Shown here one piece after another: positions 42,757 to 51,873 of a stretch of 64,000 nucleotides of DNA (within the stretch, counting starts at the first letter, position 1; every line of letters begins with the position of its first letter). Source of the stretch: Christensenellaceae bacterium (GTDB lineage Bacteria > Bacillota > Clostridia > Christensenellales > Aristaeellaceae); the NCBI GenBank assembly GCA_020025205.1, contig JAHHSO010000001.1:62001-126000 (forward strand). The letters are read 5' to 3'. The position numbers and the translations under genes were made by a program. The notes under the pieces are model-generated. The model did not search any database and was not told the origin of the DNA. It saw only the letters and a program-made list of their open reading frames with translations.

Positions 42757-43461
42757 ATGAAGTATGACGTGCTTTTGTGCGATGCTGATAATACGCTGTT
42801 TGACTTTGAAAAGGCAGAGGAGAATGCCTTTGAAGCGGCCTGCTGCCAGATGGGTATTGAACCGACAGCCGAATTGCTCAAGGTGTATTCTGAAATCAAT
42901 TCCGCTTTGTGGCGTCTGCTTGAAAAGGGTGGAATTACGCAGAGCGTTCTGCGTGTGCGTCGGTTTGAAGAATTTCTTGCAGCGATTGACCGGACGGATG
43001 TTGACGCGCAGAAGATGGCGACGGCATTTACAGATTCTCTGGGCGAGCAGAGTGTGCCGATTTCCGGCGCAGTAGAAGCGGTCAAGCGCTGGAGCCAAAA
43101 GATTCCGGTTGTCATCGTGACCAACGGCATTGCAAAGGTGCAGCATGGGCGCATGGACAGAAGCAAAATGAAGCCCTATATAGCCGGCATGGTCATCAGC
43201 GAGGAGATTGGCAAGGCTAAGCCAGATCCTGCAATGCTGGAGATGGGCATGAAAATCGTGAATGTCACAGACAGGAGCCGCGCACTGATGCTGGGAGACT
43301 CACTGTCCAGCGATATCATGGCGGCGAAGAATGCACAGGTGGATGCCTGCTGGTACAATCCAAAGGGCATAAAGAACGAAAAGGGGATTCCCGTGCGTTA
43401 TGAGATTCAGAAACTTGATGAAGTGGACGCGATTCTTGCAGGAGAGGAAGAGAAACGGTGA
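42757..43461 (+). CDS. YjjG-type HAD pyrimidine-nucleotide 5'-nucleotidase
   Basis: 234 residues of the HAD superfamily: motif I CDADNTLFDF (Asp9, Asp11), motif II VIVTNG, the Lys in KAKPDPAML, and motif IV MLGDSLSSDI. The DxDNTLFDF form and length match the YjjG family, which dephosphorylates non-canonical pyrimidine nucleotides and protects against mutagenic analogues. AGGAGAG precedes the ATG. It overlaps the next gene by 4 nt, an unexpected partner for a nucleotidase. Confidence 0.88.
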   Translation: MKYDVLLCDADNTLFDFEKAEENAFEAACCQMGIEPTAELLKVYSEINSALWRLLEKGGITQSVLRVRRFEEFLAAIDRTDVDAQKMATAFTDSLGEQSVPISGAVEAVKRWSQKIPVVIVTNGIAKVQHGRMDRSKMKPYIAGMVISEEIGKAKPDPAMLEMGMKIVNVTDRSRALMLGDSLSSDIMAAKNAQVDACWYNPKGIKNEKGIPVRYEIQKLDEVDAILAGEEEKR

Positions 43462-46448
43462 AAAAAAGAGCGCTTTTCATGTTGATGCTGGCGGGGCTTT
43501 CTGCGACATTGACGGGCTGCTTCATTCAGCCGGACCCGACGCTCGACCCGCTGGAAATCAACGAAGGCACAATGCCATTTGGTACAATGCAGGCGCTGCC
43601 GACGCCAACGCCCAGCCCTGTTCCTCAGGCAACACCTTCCCCAACGCCGGATACATGGCAGCAGAGTGACCAGAGCACATGGGAGGAGTGGGCACAGCTG
43701 CCTACGGCTACCCCGCGCCGAGCTGCTACCGCAGCACCCGGAACAGAAAGCTGGAATACGTCCACGGAGGATTACAACGCGGGCTATCCTGTCCTGCGCA
43801 TGGGCTCCACCGGCAGCGATGTCAGCGACCTTCAGGCACGCCTGATCGAGCTGGGATATTATACGGGCGCGATTGACGGCAAGTATGCTTCCGGCACGCA
43901 GAGCGCTGTGAGCGAATTCCAACAGAAGAACGGTTTGCCGGCGGACGGCATCGCTGGACGTCAGACGCAGGACATGCTCTATTCCAGCGCGGCGCAGCCC
44001 AAGACGGTCAGCGCATCGGCCAGCCAGGAAAGCTACATTCTGCTCAAGCAGGGAACATCGGGCTTGGAAGTGCGCAAGCTCCAAGGCCGTTTGGCAGAGC
44101 TGGGCTACTATGCGGGCGGCGTAGACGGCATTTACGGATCTACAACCGTAACGGCAGTAAAAGCATTCCAGCGTGCCAATGGTTTGTCCGGCGATGGACA
44201 GGCGGGAGAGCAGACCCAGAAGAAACTCTATTCTGCGACGGCTAAGTATGCCTCCCGCCCTGTGACAACGGCAGACCCTGAGCAAGTCAGAACGCTGAGC
44301 CTTGGCATGACCGGCAACGATGTTTATGCACTTCAGGAGCGCCTGATTGAGCTGCGTTATCTCAGCGGCGTGGCGGATGGTGTGTTCGGCACGGAGACAC
44401 AGAACGCGCTCATGGCATTCCAACAGAACAATGGGCTGACTTCTGACGGAACGGCCGGCAGTTCGACGCTTAAAAAGTTGAGCGGAAACAGCCGCCCGGC
44501 TTCCGGCGCGACACCCGCTCCAGCCAATCCGTCCGTTCTGCGCGAAGGAGACAGCGGAGAGAATGTGTATATCCTTCAGGCGCGCCTGTTTGAGCTGGGG
44601 TATTATTCCGGGCGAATTGACGGCCGATTTGGCACCGAGACAACCACGGCAGTGAAGGCGTTCCAGGCCGCAAATGGGTTGGGAGCAGACGGTATTGCCG
44701 GAAAAGGCACTCTGGGCAAATTGGAAAGCAACAATGCTGCAGCGGCGCCCAGTACACAGCAAAATCAGCCGCCGATCGTTGAACCGCCTGTTCAGCAGCC
44801 CAATGATGCCCCGCCTGCGCAGCTGTCCACGCTTCGCAGAGGCGATAAGAACGATGAAGTGCGCGTTATGCAGCTCTATTTGCAGGATCTGGGGTATCTG
44901 TCTACAACGCCGGACGGTCATTTTGGTGATGGGACGGAACGGGCTGTTAAGCTTTTCCAGGAGGCCAATGGCTTGACGGCGGACGGCATCGCGGGTAAGG
45001 GGACGTTGTCTATTCTATACAGCGGTGATGCTGTCCAGTATGGCGAACACTTTGGAGGGGGAAGCCAGCAGGGCGAACAACAGGGCGGTGCAGCCCCTGC
45101 GCGTACACCTAAGCCCGACATGGAAACGGTCATTCAGTGGGAAAGCGAAGGAGAAAACGTGCGGCAGTATCAGCAGCGGCTGGTAGAGCTGGGTTATCTT
45201 CAGAAAAAGTATGTCACAGGAAAATTCAATCAGAAGACCGTGGAAGCGACAAAGGCTTTCCAGACAATGAATGATCTCAAGGTGGACGGCGCAGCTGGGC
45301 CGCAGTCCCTCAAGCTGATTTATTCGGACGACGCGCTGAATGCTGACGGCGTGCGCGTCAAAGACCTCAGCAGCACATCGGACACAGTGGTGTCCGATGT
45401 GCTGACCGCAGGGATGACGGGCGAGCAGGTAAAACAGATGCAAAGCCGTTTGGCTGCGCTGGGCTACCTGTCCGCCTCTTTTGTTACTGGTACATATGAC
45501 GAGGCGACACGTCAGGCTGTAATGCGTTTTCAATCGGCCAATGGTCTGACGGCAGACGGCATCGCGGGGAGCGGAACGCAGTCCCGGCTTTATGCATCCG
45601 GGGTAGTGACGGAAAAGAAAGAGCATGTTCGGGAGAGCAATTCGTCCAGACAGAGCGAGGAGTACAGGCTCAACGGCGCATATCAGGCAAGCCTTGGCGC
45701 GGGAGGAATTGCTGCCGGAGATGGAAAGGCACTTTATGGCGCAGATGCCATGCGTGCAGGTGCGTTGACAAGGCATTCCTATCAGGGAAATGAATCGACA
45801 GTTTTGTCCAATGACGTGCCGCGTTTTCTGCACGTGACAAACGGAAAACTGTATTATGTTGCCAGCGATGGCGGTGAGGACTGCGTTATTCGGATGCGTA
45901 CAGATGGTACGGCCAGGGAAGTGCTCTATCGGGCGGGCATCATTCTGCGCTTTGCGCTGCATAATGGCACGATGTACATTCTGGATGCCAATGCATCCCT
46001 TAAAGAGCGGACACTTTCGGGCGAAGAAAATACGCTGATGAATGGTGTCAGCGACTTTACACTGGATGTGCAGGGCAATGCGCTTTTGTGCGTGACACAG
46101 GAAGGCGTGATTTCCTTTGGCATTGATACAGCCAAGACGACAAAACTTTACACGGGAACGGCGGACCAGGTAATGCAGTGCGGCAGGGCACTTCTTGTGC
46201 GCACGGGCGGCAGTCTGGTACGCATCATCGACGGTCAAAATGCAACCATCAGACGGGACGGCGCATCTCAGATGTTGGTTTATGGGGACAGCATCATTCA
46301 GCTGACATCCAGCGGCGTTTTTTCCTGCGACATTAACGGCGAAAATACGCATCTTCTCGCACAGGAGGAGTTTGAATCGGCAGCAATTGCTGACGGGGTT
46401 CTGTATCTGGGAGGACGGAGCGGATATACCCGGAAGGTGGAACTTTAA
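43458..46448 (+). CDS. Large lipoprotein with seven PG-binding repeats and a propeller-like C-terminus
   Basis: 996 residues. The signal peptide ends with lipobox LTGC (Cys21). A Thr/Pro-rich spacer follows. Seven peptidoglycan_binding_1 repeats lie between about 113 and 714, each with the LRxGxxGxxVxxLQxRLxELGY opening, a DGxFGxxT turn and a FQxxNGLxADGIAGxxT end; two Pro/Gln-rich linkers interrupt them. From about 760 to 996 there are repeated short strands (FLHVTNGKLYYVASDGG, RFALHNGTMYILDAN, DFTLDVQGNALLCVTQ) resembling a DUF5050-type beta-propeller. No hydrolase domain is seen. It is probably a surface protein gripping peptidoglycan while presenting the propeller. It is tail-to-tail with the next gene, sharing TTAA. 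Confidence 0.85.
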   Translation: MKKRALFMLMLAGLSATLTGCFIQPDPTLDPLEINEGTMPFGTMQALPTPTPSPVPQATPSPTPDTWQQSDQSTWEEWAQLPTATPRRAATAAPGTESWNTSTEDYNAGYPVLRMGSTGSDVSDLQARLIELGYYTGAIDGKYASGTQSAVSEFQQKNGLPADGIAGRQTQDMLYSSAAQPKTVSASASQESYILLKQGTSGLEVRKLQGRLAELGYYAGGVDGIYGSTTVTAVKAFQRANGLSGDGQAGEQTQKKLYSATAKYASRPVTTADPEQVRTLSLGMTGNDVYALQERLIELRYLSGVADGVFGTETQNALMAFQQNNGLTSDGTAGSSTLKKLSGNSRPASGATPAPANPSVLREGDSGENVYILQARLFELGYYSGRIDGRFGTETTTAVKAFQAANGLGADGIAGKGTLGKLESNNAAAAPSTQQNQPPIVEPPVQQPNDAPPAQLSTLRRGDKNDEVRVMQLYLQDLGYLSTTPDGHFGDGTERAVKLFQEANGLTADGIAGKGTLSILYSGDAVQYGEHFGGGSQQGEQQGGAAPARTPKPDMETVIQWESEGENVRQYQQRLVELGYLQKKYVTGKFNQKTVEATKAFQTMNDLKVDGAAGPQSLKLIYSDDALNADGVRVKDLSSTSDTVVSDVLTAGMTGEQVKQMQSRLAALGYLSASFVTGTYDEATRQAVMRFQSANGLTADGIAGSGTQSRLYASGVVTEKKEHVRESNSSRQSEEYRLNGAYQASLGAGGIAAGDGKALYGADAMRAGALTRHSYQGNESTVLSNDVPRFLHVTNGKLYYVASDGGEDCVIRMRTDGTAREVLYRAGIILRFALHNGTMYILDANASLKERTLSGEENTLMNGVSDFTLDVQGNALLCVTQEGVISFGIDTAKTTKLYTGTADQVMQCGRALLVRTGGSLVRIIDGQNATIRRDGASQMLVYGDSIIQLTSSGVFSCDINGENTHLLAQEEFESAAIADGVLYLGGRSGYTRKVEL

Positions 46449-46927
46449 AGGCTGAAAGCCTCATCAAGCGCGTGCAGATAGGCAGCACATTCCGGGTCTG
46501 TGAGCAAAGTGTCGTAAGCCTGGCGTGCTGCCTGTAAAAAAGCGGGGTCAAGGGCTTCCAGATTGAAATCACAGAGCGGACAGACGGCATGAGCGCGGGG
46601 GTCAAGCGTTACGCGGGGCTGAGCATCAAAACGGAGAAACAGCGGAAACAGACGGCAGGCCAAAGGGCGCGCTTCGCGAGGACAGGCGCCCTGGCAGACA
46701 AAGAGGCTGACTTGCCTGCCGGCCAGCTCAAACTGGGCGGGAAGAATCTGCCCGAAAGAGCAGGAAAGATAGAATGCCTCTTCTCCGGGAAAGAGCAGCA
46801 TGCCAGTTTGATCATCGCCTGCGCAGCAGGCACCGCCGCACAGGCGGCCGCAGTCAGACTTGAGCGGCGTGAGGGACTGGAGAAGATCGCGCGCGGTGCG
46901 CACGGCAGATGAAAGCATAGATTCCAT
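46445..46927 (-). CDS. Cysteine-cluster protein, YkgJ-like
   Basis: 160 residues with Cys groups CGRLCGGACC near residue 26 and CQGACP...RPLACRLFP near 80-95, then a further CPLC. The arrangement resembles the CxxCxxCC zinc/iron-chelating (YkgJ) family, but the order is looser and may be a distinct branch. It probably binds a metal or Fe-S centre; the role is unknown. The start at 46927 follows AGGAGG. Its last codons overlap the stop of the large lipoprotein on the other strand. Confidence 0.72.
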   Translation of the reverse strand: MESMLSSAVRTARDLLQSLTPLKSDCGRLCGGACCAGDDQTGMLLFPGEEAFYLSCSFGQILPAQFELAGRQVSLFVCQGACPREARPLACRLFPLFLRFDAQPRVTLDPRAHAVCPLCDFNLEALDPAFLQAARQAYDTLLTDPECAAYLHALDEAFSL

Positions 46928-47016
46928 GACAAACCTCCTGATAAGATACCTCCATCATACAGGAGAAAGCTGTTTTATGCAAGGAAAAAACGGAGCCGGG
47001 CGTGTCATTTTTCCCC

Positions 47017-47045
47017 TTGTAAAGATGGGTAAAAAACAGTATAAT
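47017..47045 (+). promoter_or_regulatory. Promoter of the methyltransferase-trmD operon
   Basis: TTGTAA, a 17-nt spacer and TATAAT, 67 nt upstream of the ATG. Confidence 0.75.
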
Positions 47046-47111
47046 ATTAAATTAGGGGGTATCTTTTTGCGCAAAAGCGCAGACGACCCACATATACTAC
47101 GGAGGGACAAC

Positions 47112-48380
47112 ATGTCTTGCACATATATTTGCTGCACAGTCGAGAAACCTATGAACGGGGAGAGCGAAGGCACGCTCATCCAGAAGCGCGTGCCGGAAAG
47201 CGCTAAGGCGCTTCTTTCTCGTTTTGGCGGACAGGTGCAGACAATCTATCTGGACCCGCCCTTTAACACCGGCAGACATTTTGATATGAAGGTGCGCGTG
47301 GGCGAAGAAGGATACCGCAAGGGATCGCCGTCCATGCAGCTGCCTGCGTATGATGATCGCTGGCCCAGCAAAGAGGCGTATCTGGGCATGATGCGGGAAA
47401 CGCTGGAACTTTCCCGCGCGCTGCTCAAAAAGGAAGGCACCATCTTCCTGCATATTGACAGCCATATGTATGCCCATCTGCGACTTTTGATGGACGATGT
47501 TTTTGGAGAAAACAACTTCCTCAATGAGATCATCTGGAGCTATCAGTCCGGCGGGCGCGCACGCAGTTATTTCCCGCGCAAGCACGACATCATTCTCTTT
47601 TATGCCAAGAGCCGCTCTTATTTTTTCAACCTCAAAGCAGTGCCCGTTGCCAGAAACGAAACGCGCAGCAATCACATGCGCCGGGCCATCGATGAGAATG
47701 GACGGAGTTATCGGGCGATCATGTCCGGCGGCAAGGAATACCGCTACTATGACGATGATCCGACGTATCCCGGCGATGTTTGGGACGATATCAGCCACCT
47801 GCAGCAGAAAGATCCACAGCGCACGGGCTATGAAACGCAGAAGCCTTTGAAACTTCTGGATCGCATTGTCAAATGCGCGACGCAGGAAGGGGATCTGGTT
47901 TGCGATTTGTTTGTGGGAAGCGGTACGACAGCTGTTGCAGCTGCGCAGCTTGGACGACGGTTTTTAGGCGTTGATCAAAGTCCGCTTTCGATCAGCGTGA
48001 CGGCAAAGCGTCTGATTCAGCAGCCGGATGGCCAGCCCCAGAAGATTGGGTTTGATGTGGAAGCACCATGCGGACCGGATGACTGCAGCGTAGAAGTGGA
48101 TGTTTATCCAGCGATCAGCTCGTATACGGTGCGCCTGATTCAGTTTGAAAGCGAGGCAACGCGCGCAGCAGGTTTTTCCGGGCTGGATGCGGTCGATCAG
48201 TGGTCGGCAGGCTTTGTGCAGGGGGAGGTATATCGCGCCTGCGTGTCAAGCGTGCGCAGCGCGGCAACACCGGCCATTCAGACTACGCTGGAAATGCCCG
48301 TTTGTGCGGGCGAGCCCTGCGTGCGGATTGTGGATATATGGGGCAACAGACGCTTTTATTTGCCCCAAAGGAGATATTGA
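47112..48380 (+). CDS. Orphan DNA adenine methyltransferase (beta class, type III Mod-like)
   Basis: 422 residues. Catalytic motif IV DPPF (48-51, in IYLDPPFNTGRHF) precedes the SAM-binding motif DLFVGSGTT (265-273), the beta-class order. WSYQSGGRARSYFPRKHDIILFYAKS is characteristic of type III Mod-like N6-adenine enzymes. The C-terminal 120 residues are unfamiliar and may be the target-recognition part. No restriction subunit or toxin is nearby. GGAGGG is 6 nt before the ATG; the in-frame extension upstream crosses the promoter. It is co-transcribed with the next two genes (2-nt gap, then 4-nt overlap). Confidence 0.88.
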   Translation: MSCTYICCTVEKPMNGESEGTLIQKRVPESAKALLSRFGGQVQTIYLDPPFNTGRHFDMKVRVGEEGYRKGSPSMQLPAYDDRWPSKEAYLGMMRETLELSRALLKKEGTIFLHIDSHMYAHLRLLMDDVFGENNFLNEIIWSYQSGGRARSYFPRKHDIILFYAKSRSYFFNLKAVPVARNETRSNHMRRAIDENGRSYRAIMSGGKEYRYYDDDPTYPGDVWDDISHLQQKDPQRTGYETQKPLKLLDRIVKCATQEGDLVCDLFVGSGTTAVAAAQLGRRFLGVDQSPLSISVTAKRLIQQPDGQPQKIGFDVEAPCGPDDCSVEVDVYPAISSYTVRLIQFESEATRAAGFSGLDAVDQWSAGFVQGEVYRACVSSVRSAATPAIQTTLEMPVCAGEPCVRIVDIWGNRRFYLPQRRY

Positions 48381-48382
48381 GG

Positions 48383-48970
48383 ATGAATAACGGATACGTG
48401 GTCTATTTGCTCAGAATTCTGGCTGTGCAGGGGGCACTGGTGTCCGTGTACACCGATCAGGAAGATCCGGAAGGGTTCTCTGCGGGCTTTGTGGAAGCGG
48501 TGGATGGGCAGCATGTGCTCATGTGCGATTTGACGCCTTGGGGACAGATCGACGGCTGGAGGGTGCGCCGCAATCAGGACATCATTCAAATCCTTTCCGG
48601 CGAGGAATACGAACAGCGTTTGATGATGCTGATGGCGCATTATAAGCAGGGGCGCCAGAGCTTTTTCTCGGATGTGCCTGCTGAAGACACGGATCTTTTG
48701 CTCAGCGTGCTGCTTGAATGCAAGGAGCGAAATGAAATTATCTCCGTCATCATTGGCGAGGATATGGTGACTGGCCGTGTGATGGAAGCAAATGGTCTGC
48801 GGCTGAAAATAAAAACGATGGATTTCTTTGGCCGGGAAGCTGAAGAAGAAATCATCAACCTGCATGAAATTGAGATTGTTGAAATCGGCACGCAGGAAGA
48901 AAAAATGTATGGTATTTTGGAAGAGATGGAGCGTCAGAAAATGACGCTTTTGTCGCCGGAGGAAACATGA
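48383..48970 (+). CDS. Protein with two tandem Sm/SH3-like halves, unknown function
   Basis: 195 residues. The first half (14-85: ALVSVYTDQEDPEGFSAGFV, DGWRVRRNQDIIQIL, EQRLMMLM) and the second (115-185: IISVIIGEDMVTGRVMEANG, EEEIINLHEIEIVEIG, KMYGILEEM) look like copies of one small beta-barrel unit followed by a helix. This recalls Sm/Hfq- or SH3-like folds, but no named family was recognised. AAAGGAG lies in the end of the methyltransferase gene; its stop overlaps trmD (ATGA). An RNA or nucleic-acid role is only inferred from fold impression and neighbours. Confidence 0.75.
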   Translation: MNNGYVVYLLRILAVQGALVSVYTDQEDPEGFSAGFVEAVDGQHVLMCDLTPWGQIDGWRVRRNQDIIQILSGEEYEQRLMMLMAHYKQGRQSFFSDVPAEDTDLLLSVLLECKERNEIISVIIGEDMVTGRVMEANGLRLKIKTMDFFGREAEEEIINLHEIEIVEIGTQEEKMYGILEEMERQKMTLLSPEET

Positions 48971-49794
48971 AGATCACCATTCTGACGATTTTCCCGGAGA
49001 TGTTTGCCCCGCTGCATCAGAGTATATTGGGACGCGCGCAGAAGGCCGGGTTGCTTGAGATCAGAGAAGTGGATATCCGCCCATATTCTAAGAACAAGCA
49101 CCACAACACGGATGATACACCCTATGGCGGCGGCGCTGGAATGGTAATGCTGGCACAGCCAATTGTGGATGCCATCCGCGATGTGCAGGGGGATCATTTC
49201 CGCGGCAGGCGTATTTATCTTTCCCCGCGCGGTCAGACGCTCACTCAGAAAAAAGTGGAAGAGCTGGCCAGAGAGGAAGAGCTGATTCTGCTGTGCGGCC
49301 ATTATGAAGGCGTAGATCAGCGCGCGCTGGATCTGTGCATCGATGAGGAAGTGTCCATTGGCGACTATGTGCTCACGGGCGGCGAACTGGGAGCAATGGT
49401 TCTTGTAGACAGCGTGGCAAGGCTTGTTCCGGGGGTGCTGGGGTGCGAAGAAAGCGCGCAGACGGAGAGCTTTTCGTCTGGTCTTCTGGAATATCCACAG
49501 TACACGCGGCCGCGCGAATTTGAAGGACTGACGGTGCCGGAACCACTTTTGAACGGCAATCATGCGCATATTCAGGACTGGCAGTTATGTGAATCGCTCT
49601 ATGTGACGCTTCGCAGACGGCCGGAAATGGCACATGCCTTCCTTCAAAAACAGAAATTATCAAGGAGACAGAAGAAGCTCGTCGAAGGTGTTTTTGAACG
49701 CGTCCGGCGGGCAGAAGAGCAGGAGAAAAAGCAGAACAAGAGCTTCCTGTATCTCTTTGGCATGCGGGCAGCGCGTCCCAAAAAACGCCGATAA
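48967..49794 (+). CDS. trmD: tRNA (guanine-37-N1) methyltransferase
   Basis: 275 residues with the trefoil-knot SPOUT core: TIFPEMFAPLHQSILGRA, DDTPYGGGAGMVM, CGHYEGVDQRALD, SIGDYVLTGGELGAM and the C-terminal RRPEMAHAF. It makes m1G37, preventing frameshifts. The C-terminus is about 30 residues longer than usual and rich in Lys/Arg. It is separated from its normal rpsP-rimM-rplS neighbours and placed behind a DNA methyltransferase. Confidence 0.96.
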   Translation: MKITILTIFPEMFAPLHQSILGRAQKAGLLEIREVDIRPYSKNKHHNTDDTPYGGGAGMVMLAQPIVDAIRDVQGDHFRGRRIYLSPRGQTLTQKKVEELAREEELILLCGHYEGVDQRALDLCIDEEVSIGDYVLTGGELGAMVLVDSVARLVPGVLGCEESAQTESFSSGLLEYPQYTRPREFEGLTVPEPLLNGNHAHIQDWQLCESLYVTLRRRPEMAHAFLQKQKLSRRQKKLVEGVFERVRRAEEQEKKQNKSFLYLFGMRAARPKKRR

Positions 49795-49821
49795 GGGGAG
49801 GCTCAAAGCCTCTCCTTTTTG
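49793..49821 (+). terminator. Terminator after trmD
   Basis: The stem aggggaggct / agcctctcct has a CAA loop and five T residues. Confidence 0.88.
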
Positions 49822-49952
49822 TTTCAGGATGGAACGCGGTCGACAAGCAAGCTCATGGTTCAGCCTGCTTGTTCGGCTGGAAATACGCTGGAACAAAGAC
49901 GCTGAAGGTGAACCCGGGGGCTTCCCTTACCTGCTTGAGAGGAGGAGATTGA

Positions 49953-51872
49953 GTGTATTTGACGTTGGGCGTGATGGCCCATGTGGATGCGGGCAAGACG
50001 ACATTGTGCGAACAGATGCTTTTGCATGCCGGTGTCCTGAGACACTCGGGACGCGTCGATCATGGTGACGCATTTTTGGACGATAATCCGTTGGAACGCA
50101 CACGCGGCATTACGATTTTCTGCGGACAGGCTGCATTTCACTGGAAAGATGCGCAGATCACGCTCATGGATACTCCGGGGCACGTCGATTTTTCTGGAGA
50201 AATGGAGCGGGCGCTTTCTGTACTTGATGCGGCGCTTCTGGTCGTTTCGTGTGCAGAGGGCGTGCAGAGCCATACTGTCACGCTGTTTCGAATGCTCAGG
50301 GAGAGAAAAATACCGACGCTGATTTTCCTGAACAAGATTGACCGAGAAGGAGCGGATGTTTCACGGGTGATGGCTCAGATGAAACGCCTGCTTGCAGAGG
50401 ACTGCGTGCTTTTTTGCGGAGATACAGAAGTATTAAAAGAAGAGCTTGCAGCGCGAGATGAAGCCCTTTTAGAAGCACATTTTGACGGGAGCGCACAGAG
50501 GGACGACTATCTTTGTGCAGCACAGCGCGCGTTTGCAGCTTGCGGACTGTATCCTGTGCTGGCGGGCAGTGCGCTGCTTTCGGAAGGCGTGCAAGAGGTT
50601 CTTGATGCAGTGGAGGCACTTGTCAGGACAAACTGGAAGCAGCGGGAAAGTGAGCCGTTTTCTGCCAAAGTATATGCGGTGCGGCGTGTAGGAGGCACAC
50701 GCTATGCATATGTACGCGCAGAATCGGGCAGCTTGCGGGCGAGAGATGCGGTTGAGACGGTGCGCGGACTGGAAAAAGTGGACAGCCTGAACATGGTGCA
50801 GGGCAGCAAGCTCATGCCGCTGGCCGCTTTGACGGCGGGACAGACGGCGGCGGTGGCGGGGTTGTCGGCGCGGCCGGGGGAGAGAATCGGCAGACAGTGC
50901 GGCACCAGCACACAGGAGCTTGCGCCGGTGATGAGCGTGCAGATTGAGCCGGAACCTCCGCTTGACCCGCACATGCTTTTGGCACATTTGCGCGAGCTGG
51001 AAGAGGAAGATCCGCTGCTGCAAGTTCGCCCTGAAGGAAAAGGGGTCAGCGTGGGCGTGATGGGAGCGGTGCAGGTGGAGGTTTTGCAGGGGCTGCTTGC
51101 TTCGCGCTTCGGAGATCTTGTGAGTCTGCTGCCCCCGCGCGTGCTGTACAAAGAAACCGTTGCAGCACCGGTTATCGGCATTGGACATTATGAACCGCTT
51201 CGGCATTATGCAGAGGTTTGGCTGAAAATTGAACCGGGAAAGCCGGGCAGCGGCGTGACATTTGAGGCAGACTGCCCGCCCAACATGCTGGAAATGAACT
51301 GGCAGAGGCTGATTGGGACACATGTGCTTGAACGCGAACATCCGGGGGTGCTGACCGGAAGCCCGCTGACGGATGTGCATATCCGGCTTTTGGCGGGACG
51401 CGCGCATCTCAAGCATACAGAGGGCGGAGATTTCAGGGAAGCGACGTATCGCGCGATTCGTCAGGGCCTGATGCAGGCGGAAAACATTCTGCTGGAGCCG
51501 ACTGTCCACTTTGAATTGGCAATGCCGCAGGAAGTGCTGAGCCGCGTGACGGGAGAGCTGATTCGGCTTGGCGCGGAACTGGAAGCACCGGAACTATCGG
51601 AAGATGAAGCACTTTTGTCGGGCATTTGTACAGCTGCCGCGTTTTGGGATTTCCCGATGAAGTTTGCCGCCGCCACACACGGCCATGGACGAATTGCTTC
51701 AAGATTCTGGCGCTATGCACCGTGCAGAAATGCACAGGAGATTGTGAAAGCTTACGATCCGATGGCAGATACAGAGAACCCGCCGGGCAGCGTGTTTTGT
51801 GCGCATGGTGCAGGGTTTTATGTATCATGGGATCGTGTGCGCGAGTGGGCGCATTGTGAAGTGGAGGGATGA
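49953..51872 (+). CDS. Tet(M)-related ribosomal GTPase
   Basis: 639 residues, the same length as Tet(M) and of the EF-G fold: G1 AHVDAGKT (9-16), the TRGITI switch, DTPGH and NKID, then domains II-V. In domain IV the loop that Tet(M) uses to displace tetracycline (YSPVSTPADFR) reads LKHTEGGDFR here, losing the Pro/Ser tip. A role in tetracycline protection is therefore not supported; it may be a housekeeping or other antibiotic-responsive ribosome factor. Start GTG 49953 with GAGGAGGAG upstream. The MocR gene starts 1 nt after its stop. Confidence 0.85.
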   Translation: MYLTLGVMAHVDAGKTTLCEQMLLHAGVLRHSGRVDHGDAFLDDNPLERTRGITIFCGQAAFHWKDAQITLMDTPGHVDFSGEMERALSVLDAALLVVSCAEGVQSHTVTLFRMLRERKIPTLIFLNKIDREGADVSRVMAQMKRLLAEDCVLFCGDTEVLKEELAARDEALLEAHFDGSAQRDDYLCAAQRAFAACGLYPVLAGSALLSEGVQEVLDAVEALVRTNWKQRESEPFSAKVYAVRRVGGTRYAYVRAESGSLRARDAVETVRGLEKVDSLNMVQGSKLMPLAALTAGQTAAVAGLSARPGERIGRQCGTSTQELAPVMSVQIEPEPPLDPHMLLAHLRELEEEDPLLQVRPEGKGVSVGVMGAVQVEVLQGLLASRFGDLVSLLPPRVLYKETVAAPVIGIGHYEPLRHYAEVWLKIEPGKPGSGVTFEADCPPNMLEMNWQRLIGTHVLEREHPGVLTGSPLTDVHIRLLAGRAHLKHTEGGDFREATYRAIRQGLMQAENILLEPTVHFELAMPQEVLSRVTGELIRLGAELEAPELSEDEALLSGICTAAAFWDFPMKFAAATHGHGRIASRFWRYAPCRNAQEIVKAYDPMADTENPPGSVFCAHGAGFYVSWDRVREWAHCEVEG

Positions 51873-51873
51873 G

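Noticed and set aside
43458-46448. Cell-wall hydrolase annotation for the PG-binding lipoprotein
   Set aside because: Only binding repeats and a propeller-like end are visible; no amidase, NlpC/P60 or peptidase motif was found.
46860-47111. N-terminal extension of the DNA methyltransferase
   Set aside because: The extension runs through the promoter and the opposite gene's start; the ATG at 47112 has a proper ribosome site.
49953-51872. Calling this gene a tetracycline resistance determinant
   Set aside because: The domain IV loop needed for drug displacement is not conserved; only the general GTPase family is supported.
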